From the NCBI RefSeq assembly GCF_017876515.1, contig NZ_JAGIOC010000001.1, forward strand, positions 1,736,001-1,800,000: DNA of 64,000 nt, written 5' to 3'. Positions 59,083 through 64,000 of the stretch are shown here, one piece after another (the stretch's first letter is position 1; the number at the start of each line of letters is the position of its first letter). Below the pieces are notes generated by a model that saw only the letters and a program-made list of their open reading frames with translations, did not search any database and was not told the origin of the DNA. The position numbers and the translations under genes are program-made. The stretch is from Brachybacterium fresconis. Lineage in GTDB: Bacteria > Actinomycetota > Actinomycetes > Actinomycetales > Dermabacteraceae.

Positions 59083-61143
59083 TCACTCCCCCTGCTGGGC
59101 CTCCACGGCCGCCACGATCTCCTCGACCGCCTCGTCCAGGCTCATCCGGGAGGTGTCGATGATCAGGTGATAGCGGGTCGGCTCGGCCGGGTCCCAGCCC
59201 ATCAAGCGCCCGGACATCCGCGGGCGCATGCGGTCCTCGCGCACCTGGCGCTGGGCGGCGACCTCCGGGGTGAGCTCGTAGTCCACGGTCGCGCGGGCCA
59301 CGCGGTCCTCCACCTCGCCTTCCATGCGGACATGGATGGCACCCTGCACGTCCCCGAGGATCATGGTGGCGTCGCGACCCACGACCACGCCGCCGGAATC
59401 CTTGACCAGCTTCATCACCTCACCGACGTTCTGGCGCACCATCTGCGAGGTGATCTGGGCTTCGCCCGACTCGGCGGCGACGTCGACCTCGACCGTCGGC
59501 CAGGAGAAGGTGTGCAGCCACCGCAGGGAGCGGCCGGTGCGAGAGTCCTCCAGCACCCGGGGCCGGGACGAGGAGGCTCGCTCGAGGTCCTCGGAGCTGA
59601 AGCGCGTGCCCGCGAAGGCCACCCCCAGCTGCTCGGCGACCCGGGCGCCGACGGACGAGGCGCCGGCCCCGTACTGCTCGTTGATCGTGACCACGGGACG
59701 GGTGGCGATCAGTCGCTGACCGTCCCGGGAGATCACCACCGCACCGCCGGGCTTCGTCGCACCGACGGAGGCCCGGGCGCGTCGCTGGCGCAGATCCTGG
59801 ACGATGCTGCGGTGCTCCTGGGCACCCAGCGGGTAGAGCACGATGATCAGCGCGGCGATCACACACAGCACGGCCGGGGCCCACCCGGCGGCGATCTTGA
59901 TGCCCTGGACCGCCTGCTCCGTCTGCTCCGGCGCGCCGGAGGCGTAGCCGAACGCCCCGATGATCGCACCGCCCAGCGCGCCGCCGATGCCCTGGCCGGT
60001 CTTGCGCACGAAGGACAGCACCGAGTAGCTGCCGCCCTCGGCGCGCGTGCCGGTCTTCCACTCGCCGTAGTCGACGGTGTCGGCCTGCATCGAGAACATC
60101 AGCGCGTTGGTGCCGCCGAAGCCGATGCCGTAGACGAGGAAGGCGAGCAGGGCCAGCGGCAGGCTGCCGGTGGGGGTCAGGCCGATCAGCACCAGGCCGG
60201 CGACGGCGACGAGAGCAAGCCCCACATAACCGATCCGCTTGCCGAACTTCTCGGTGATCGCCGGGATCGCCGTGGCGGCCGCGATGGTGCCGATCGTCTG
60301 GGCGAGGAACAGCAGCGTGAAGTATCCCGCGCCGCCGACCACGTCGCGGGCGTAGTACATCATCACCGCGTTCATGGTGAAGGAGCCGCCGAGCAGGAAC
60401 AGCGCGCCCAGGCACAGCAGCAGCAACGGCTTGTTGCGCACCACCATCGCCAACGTGGTGCGCAGGGTCAGGGTGCCGGTGCCGGGCGGGACGACCTCAC
60501 GGGTGTTGCGGAAGCAGACCCAGTACAAGATCATCGCGATCAGGGCCAGGGCGACGGTGGCCAGGGTGAACGTCAGGCGGATCCCGTCGGCCGTGGTGTC
60601 CTCGAACTGGGGCGAGAGCACCAGGGAAAGCACCACACCGGTGATCGAGGACGCGATCGACCGGGCGCCGGAGAGGCGGGAGCGGTCGGTGGCGTTCTCC
60701 GTCATCGCCGCCGAGAGCGAGCCGTAGGGGATGTTCACGAAGGAGTAGCACAGCTGGAACGCCGCATCGAACAGCAGGATCCAGGCGACCGTCGCCATCG
60801 GGCCCAGCCCGGCCGGGGTGCTGAACAGCAGCACCAGCGAGACGACCAGGAAGGGGCTCGCCCACAGCAACCAGGGCCGCAACCGCCCGTGGCGGGTCTC
60901 GCGGCGGCCGACGGTGTTGCCGGCCACGAGGTCGGTGACGCCCGCCCACACCTTGGTGACGCCGTAGATGGTGCCGGCGATGGCCGCGGGGACCCCGGCG
61001 ATGTCCGTCATGTACACCATGAGGAACAGCGAGGTCATCTGGAAGGCGACGTTGTTGGCCGCGTCGCCCATCGCGTACCCGAGGACACGGCGCCTGGGCA
61101 GGAGATCCGTCCTGCTACCGGTCGCCTCGGCTGCGCTAGACAT
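59083..61143 (-). CDS. GPH-family sugar symporter fused to a cytidylate-kinase-like domain
   Basis: A 686-residue protein in one uninterrupted frame. Residues ~15-460 form twelve helices of the glycoside-pentoside-hexuronide:cation symporter family (YAMGDAANNVAFQMTSLFLM, CYSFVNIPYGSLSAAMTENA). Residues ~483-686 look like the cytidylate-kinase-2 family: a P-loop region VVTINEQYGAGASSVGARVA (484-503), a middle VVVGRDATMIL and a C-terminal RYHLIIDTSRMSLDEAVEEI. The P-loop has NEQYGAGASS where active members carry ISREYGSGGRE, so catalysis is doubtful. The kinase-like half would lie in the cytoplasm and might sense or modify a nucleotide or the imported sugar. It stands alone; a second in-frame start was not preferred. 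Confidence 0.88.
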   Translation of the reverse strand: MSSAAEATGSRTDLLPRRRVLGYAMGDAANNVAFQMTSLFLMVYMTDIAGVPAAIAGTIYGVTKVWAGVTDLVAGNTVGRRETRHGRLRPWLLWASPFLVVSLVLLFSTPAGLGPMATVAWILLFDAAFQLCYSFVNIPYGSLSAAMTENATDRSRLSGARSIASSITGVVLSLVLSPQFEDTTADGIRLTFTLATVALALIAMILYWVCFRNTREVVPPGTGTLTLRTTLAMVVRNKPLLLLCLGALFLLGGSFTMNAVMMYYARDVVGGAGYFTLLFLAQTIGTIAAATAIPAITEKFGKRIGYVGLALVAVAGLVLIGLTPTGSLPLALLAFLVYGIGFGGTNALMFSMQADTVDYGEWKTGTRAEGGSYSVLSFVRKTGQGIGGALGGAIIGAFGYASGAPEQTEQAVQGIKIAAGWAPAVLCVIAALIIVLYPLGAQEHRSIVQDLRQRRARASVGATKPGGAVVISRDGQRLIATRPVVTINEQYGAGASSVGARVAEQLGVAFAGTRFSSEDLERASSSRPRVLEDSRTGRSLRWLHTFSWPTVEVDVAAESGEAQITSQMVRQNVGEVMKLVKDSGGVVVGRDATMILGDVQGAIHVRMEGEVEDRVARATVDYELTPEVAAQRQVREDRMRPRMSGRLMGWDPAEPTRYHLIIDTSRMSLDEAVEEIVAAVEAQQGE

Positions 61144-61339
61144 AGGTCACCTCTCCTGGTCTGCTCGACCGGTCGGTGCGCGTCAGGGCGCCGGGCGCCG
61201 CATCGCGAGGGTGGTCGAGAGCATCGCGCGTCCGGGGCGCCACCCCCACGGTCGTCGTGCGACCAACTGTTTCATATTTCTACGGTCTCCCGGCGACCGA
61301 AGGTCCCGCGCCGTGGGTGACGCTCACCTCCGGGCGAGA

Positions 61340-61383
61340 CGCCCCACACCTCAGGGCGAGGCGCCCCACACCTCAGGGCGAGG
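61340..61383. repeat. 22-bp tandem duplication
   Basis: CGCCCCACACCTCAGGGCGAGG occurs twice exactly (61340-61361 and 61362-61383), with a degraded third copy after. It lies in the 282-bp gap between the symporter fusion and the next minus-strand gene, where no gene is seen. Confidence 0.88.
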
Positions 61384-61425
61384 CGCCCCTCACCACGGGC
61401 GAGGTGCCGCTCGAGCGCGTGCGGC

Positions 61426-61788
61426 TCACCGCCGGCTGAGTCGCCCCTCCACGTCCGGCCAGGCCACTTCGAGGTTCTCCGTGGCCATCAGGCCCTTCGT
61501 CGCCAGGTAGTCCGCCAGCCGCACGCCCTGCGGCGACAGCTCCACGATGGTCAGCCCCGCGACCTCGCTCTCGGTGTCGGCATCGAGCACCCACTGCTCG
61601 GCGAGCTCGGAGATGCCGTGCGCGGCCAGCCGCTCCTCCCCCTCCTCGAACTCCCCGGGGCTGCCCAGGGCATGACCGAGCAGCGTGCGGGGCTGGACGC
61701 GGTCGTAGTCCTCCGTGAGCGGCTCGAGGTACCCCACGGTCTCCCCGTCCTCACGGGTGACGCTGACCCAGTCGTGCTTCTCGCTCAT
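61426..61788 (-). CDS. Conserved hypothetical protein (120 aa)
   Basis: The start is ATG 61788; an in-frame ATG at 61809 lacks support. The acidic protein opens MSEKHDWVSVTREDGETVGY and includes VQPRTLLGHALGSPGEFEEG and VLDADTESEVAGLTIVELSP, then LADYLATKGLMATENLEVAW. It has no signal, membrane segment or recognised motif. The balanced composition suggests a real cytoplasmic protein. It is divergent from the PadR gene, with 80 bp between the starts. Confidence 0.6.
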   Translation of the reverse strand: MSEKHDWVSVTREDGETVGYLEPLTEDYDRVQPRTLLGHALGSPGEFEEGEERLAAHGISELAEQWVLDADTESEVAGLTIVELSPQGVRLADYLATKGLMATENLEVAWPDVEGRLSRR

Positions 61789-61855
61789 GACCGCCCATCG
61801 TAAGCCCACCCGAGCCGAACCTCCCGCCCGGACCGAGAACCCGCTGCATACCGTC

Positions 61856-61861
61856 TATACT
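61856..61861 (+). promoter_or_regulatory. -10 element of the PadR gene
   Basis: TATACT is followed by 7 nt and the GTG start, pointing to leaderless transcription. GCATACCGTCTATAC around it has partial symmetry and may hold the PadR site. No clear -35 is seen. Confidence 0.5.
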
Positions 61862-61868
61862 TAGCTCC

Positions 61869-62300
61869 GTGGCGAACCTAGACACTCATGCCGAAGACGC
61901 ACCGTGCTGGCCTCCGACCTGGGTCCGCGCGCTGCTCCCCAGCGCGATCCTGGCCTGCCTGGAGGACACCCCTCTGCACGGCTACGCGATCGCCCGCGCC
62001 CTCGGTTCCCGCGGATTCGGGGTTCCCCAGGGCGGATCGCTGTACCCGGCGCTCGCCCGGCTGGAGGAGTCCGGGACGATCTCGGCCGAGTGGACGCCCG
62101 GGCCGTCCGGCCCTGCCCGTCGGCAGTACACGCTCACGCCCCGGGGGCAGCGACAGCTCACGCGGGACCGGACGATGCTGGGCGCGCTCACCACCGCTCT
62201 CGGCCCCGACCCGCAGGACGGCCGCGACGCCGTCGACGCCGATTCCTCGAACCCGACCGCTGCGGCCACGGCGACGAACGGGGCGACCCATGACCTCTGA
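61869..62300 (+). CDS. PadR-family transcriptional regulator
   Basis: A 143-residue protein with a GTG start. The winged helix (~20-100) shows LACLEDTPLHGYAIARALGS and GGSLYPALARLEESGTISAE, with RRQYTLTPRGQRQL as the wing. The C-terminus is an Ala/Asp-rich tail. It overlaps the next gene by 11 bp. PadR regulators are often co-expressed with a small membrane protein that they control, and that pattern is seen here. Confidence 0.92.
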   Translation: MANLDTHAEDAPCWPPTWVRALLPSAILACLEDTPLHGYAIARALGSRGFGVPQGGSLYPALARLEESGTISAEWTPGPSGPARRQYTLTPRGQRQLTRDRTMLGALTTALGPDPQDGRDAVDADSSNPTAAATATNGATHDL

Positions 62301-63432
62301 GGACGTCCCTCCCGGGGCCGAGGGCGGCCCTGCCGGCCCCGAGCTCCATCGCGTCCGCCGTGAGTTCCTCGCCGCCCGCGGAGTCGATGACGACCCCCGA
62401 TGGGCGGAATCGGCCCTGGTGACCATGGTGTTCGCCGACGTGCAGATCGACGTGGCCGAGGAGGCACTGATCGACGCCGCAGCCCTGGTCCAGCAGAGTC
62501 AGGAGAGCCCCGAACAGCTCTACGGCCCGCCCGACCGGTGGGCGGGCGAGACCGTGGAGTCCCTGCGCGAGAGCGGTATCGCGGTCTTCGAGGACCCGAT
62601 GCCGCCCGACCTGCGCGGGAGCGTGCTGACCGTGTTCGGCGTCGCCGCGGGGCTCAGCGCCCTGTTCGTCGCCAGCGACGTGCTCTCGCTCCTGCTCGGC
62701 ACCGGGCCGGACAAGAGCCTCACCCTCGGGCTCGCGGTGGCCCCCCTGCTGCTCTCCGCGGCGATCATCATCCTGTGGCGGGTCTACACCGAGGCCTCAC
62801 GCCGCTTCTCCTTTCCTGCCGTGGTCGCCCTGAGCGTGCTGGTCCTCGCGATCTGCGCCGGGGGGACCGCGGCGGTGATCATGCCGCTGGGCCAGACGGA
62901 ACCCGTGGCCGGCCGAGGGTGGATGGTCACCCTCGTCCCCCTGTACGGGCTGATCGCCGCCGTCCTCGCCAGAGTGTGGCCGAAGCCCTCGGCCGCCCCA
63001 CAGCCGCTGACGGTGCCGGAAGTGCTGGAGGGCGCGGCCGTCGAGGACGAGCAGTGGCTCCGGCGGGCGCGGGCGGCTCTGCGCGAGCGCGGTGACCTGC
63101 CTGAGAAGCGGATCTCGGCCGCACTGAGGGAGGCGCAGGAGCACGCCGCCGACCACGGGACTCGACTGCTCGAGGAGTTCTCCTCCCCGGAGGAGTATGC
63201 CCGGTCCCTCCCTCGGGACCCCCGGGTGACGCCGCGACGGATGACCGTGCTCTACGGTGCCCTCGCTCTGTGCTGGCTCGCCGCGGGAGTTCTCGGCGCC
63301 GCCGAGCAGCACTGGGAGCCGAGCTGGGACCAGGGGATGTACGCGGTGCTCGTCCTGATCAGCCTCTGGCTGGCCTGGACCCATGCCCGGTCCTGGCGAG
63401 CAGCGGCGACAGGCACCGCGACCGGAGCGTGA
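62290..63432 (+). CDS. Membrane protein coupled to PadR
   Basis: A 380-residue protein from ATG 62290; a longer frame upstream is a shadow of padR. The soluble N-terminus (~1-115) contains TMVFADVQIDVAEEALIDAA, then four helices (~120-235). A cytoplasmic helical segment (~245-310, EDEQWLRRARAALRERGDLP) is followed by two more helices (~320-370). The family is not recognised beyond resemblance to DUF1700/DUF1129-type partners of PadR. It might sense envelope stress or modify the output of PadR; neither is proven. Confidence 0.65.
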   Translation: MTSEDVPPGAEGGPAGPELHRVRREFLAARGVDDDPRWAESALVTMVFADVQIDVAEEALIDAAALVQQSQESPEQLYGPPDRWAGETVESLRESGIAVFEDPMPPDLRGSVLTVFGVAAGLSALFVASDVLSLLLGTGPDKSLTLGLAVAPLLLSAAIIILWRVYTEASRRFSFPAVVALSVLVLAICAGGTAAVIMPLGQTEPVAGRGWMVTLVPLYGLIAAVLARVWPKPSAAPQPLTVPEVLEGAAVEDEQWLRRARAALRERGDLPEKRISAALREAQEHAADHGTRLLEEFSSPEEYARSLPRDPRVTPRRMTVLYGALALCWLAAGVLGAAEQHWEPSWDQGMYAVLVLISLWLAWTHARSWRAAATGTATGA

Positions 63433-63579
63433 CGAGGCCGGGCATCGGTCGCCGTCCTGCTCTGGCGGGCGGCACGGATCGCGCGCCGTCCTGCCCTTGC
63501 GGGCGACGGCGAGCGCCGTAGGGTGAGGGGCATCACGCACCCGGAATGGCCCGGGCCCCGACCCCCGTGGAGGACGACG

Positions 63580-64000
63580 ATGTCTGCCGAGAACCCCGAT
63601 CTGGCGATCGCCCAAGCAGCGACCCTGCGACCGATCGCCGAGATCGCCGAGAGGGCGGGGATCCCCGCCGACGCCCTGGTGCCCTACGGATCCGACAAGG
63701 CCAAGGTCGACGTGCGGAAGATGTCGGCCCCTGCCTCGCACGGCAAGCTCGTGCTGGTCTCGGCCATGTCCCCCACGCCCGCGGGCGAAGGGAAATCGAC
63801 CACCACCGTCGGCGTCGCCGACGCGTTCACCCTCAAGGGACAGAGCACGATGGTCGCGCTGCGCGAGCCGGCGCTGGGCCCGATCATGGGGATCAAGGGC
63901 GGCGCCACCGGCGGCGGCTACGCGCAGGTCGTGCCGATGGAGGACATCAACCTCCACTTCACCGGCGACTTCCACGCCATCCAGATCGCCAACAACACCC
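63580..64000 (+). CDS. fhs: Formate-tetrahydrofolate ligase, N-terminal part
   Basis: The frame starts at ATG 63580 behind GGAGGACGACG and runs off the window after 140 codons. [30 protein letters not shown] and [20 protein letters not shown] (the ATP-binding loop, ~60-80) match the family, as do [20 protein letters not shown] and [19 protein letters not shown]. It makes 10-formyl-THF from formate and ATP for one-carbon metabolism. Only the first quarter is visible, but the match is unambiguous. Confidence 0.95.
   Translation, partial: MSAENPDLAIAQAATLRPIAEIAERAGIPADALVPYGSDKAKVDVRKMSAPASHGKLVLVSAMSPTPAGEGKSTTTVGVADAFTLKGQSTMVALREPALGPIMGIKGGATGGGYAQVVPMEDINLHFTGDFHAIQIANNT

Overview
The window looks like a chromosomal stretch of a high-GC actinobacterium. 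The gene set (ectoine operon, class Ib ribonucleotide reductase with mycoredoxin-like NrdH, Fur-catalase pair, DGPF-linked ECF sigma factor, many GTG starts) would fit Brachybacterium or a relative in the Micrococcales. The genus is an inference from gene content; no 16S or marker gene is present.

Positions 1-18790 read as an acquired region ending at a tRNA-Lys gene. By eye it has somewhat lower GC than the rest. It opens with metal-resistance genes: the end of an ACR3-type arsenite exporter, a CopD-CtaG copper/oxidase-assembly fusion, CopC, a CmtR-type sensor and a CDF exporter. An NlpC/P60 hydrolase follows, then a six-gene minus-strand block running cmtR, P1B-4 ATPase, dsbA-like, VKOR, tlpA, ccdA, with most junctions overlapping. 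This block joins metal export to extracytoplasmic thiol chemistry. From 11.8 to 17.4 kb lies a small integrated element of the actinomycete integrative-conjugative type: a divergent regulator with a palindromic operator, a conserved element protein, a 33-residue membrane peptide, an FtsK/TraB translocase, a RepSA-like initiator, an excisionase and a tyrosine integrase. Two unknown cargo genes sit between the integrase and tRNA-Lys.

From 18.8 kb on, the region looks like core genome: a two-domain VOC protein, a sodium:alanine symporter, ectABC, a YigZ/IMPACT protein, a GlsB-like membrane protein, nrdF, and an IclR-controlled block of MFS transporter and hydroxyacid dehydrogenase. A complete IS21-family element (31818-34397, 5-bp target duplication) splits a DUF418 membrane-protein gene; removing it restores an open frame. 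nrdHIE follows, about 8 kb from nrdF, with a pair of NrdR boxes upstream.

The right half holds a Gfo/Idh/MocA protein with a long low-complexity tail, a PlsC-type acyltransferase, a universal stress protein, a YcaQ-like protein, catalase with Fur, a secreted S33 peptidase, an ABC-2 exporter divergent from a two-component system, a minimal metalloprotease, tRNAs for Thr, Glu, Asp and Phe, a TetR/SDR pair with a shared palindrome, a DGPF/ECF42-like pair, a GPH symporter fused to a cytidylate-kinase-like domain, a PadR/membrane pair, and the start of formate-tetrahydrofolate ligase.

Recurring themes are metal and redox stress, osmoprotection, and several regulators whose -10 element lies only 6-7 nt before the start codon, suggesting leaderless transcripts. 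All functions are read from sequence motifs; no database search was run.
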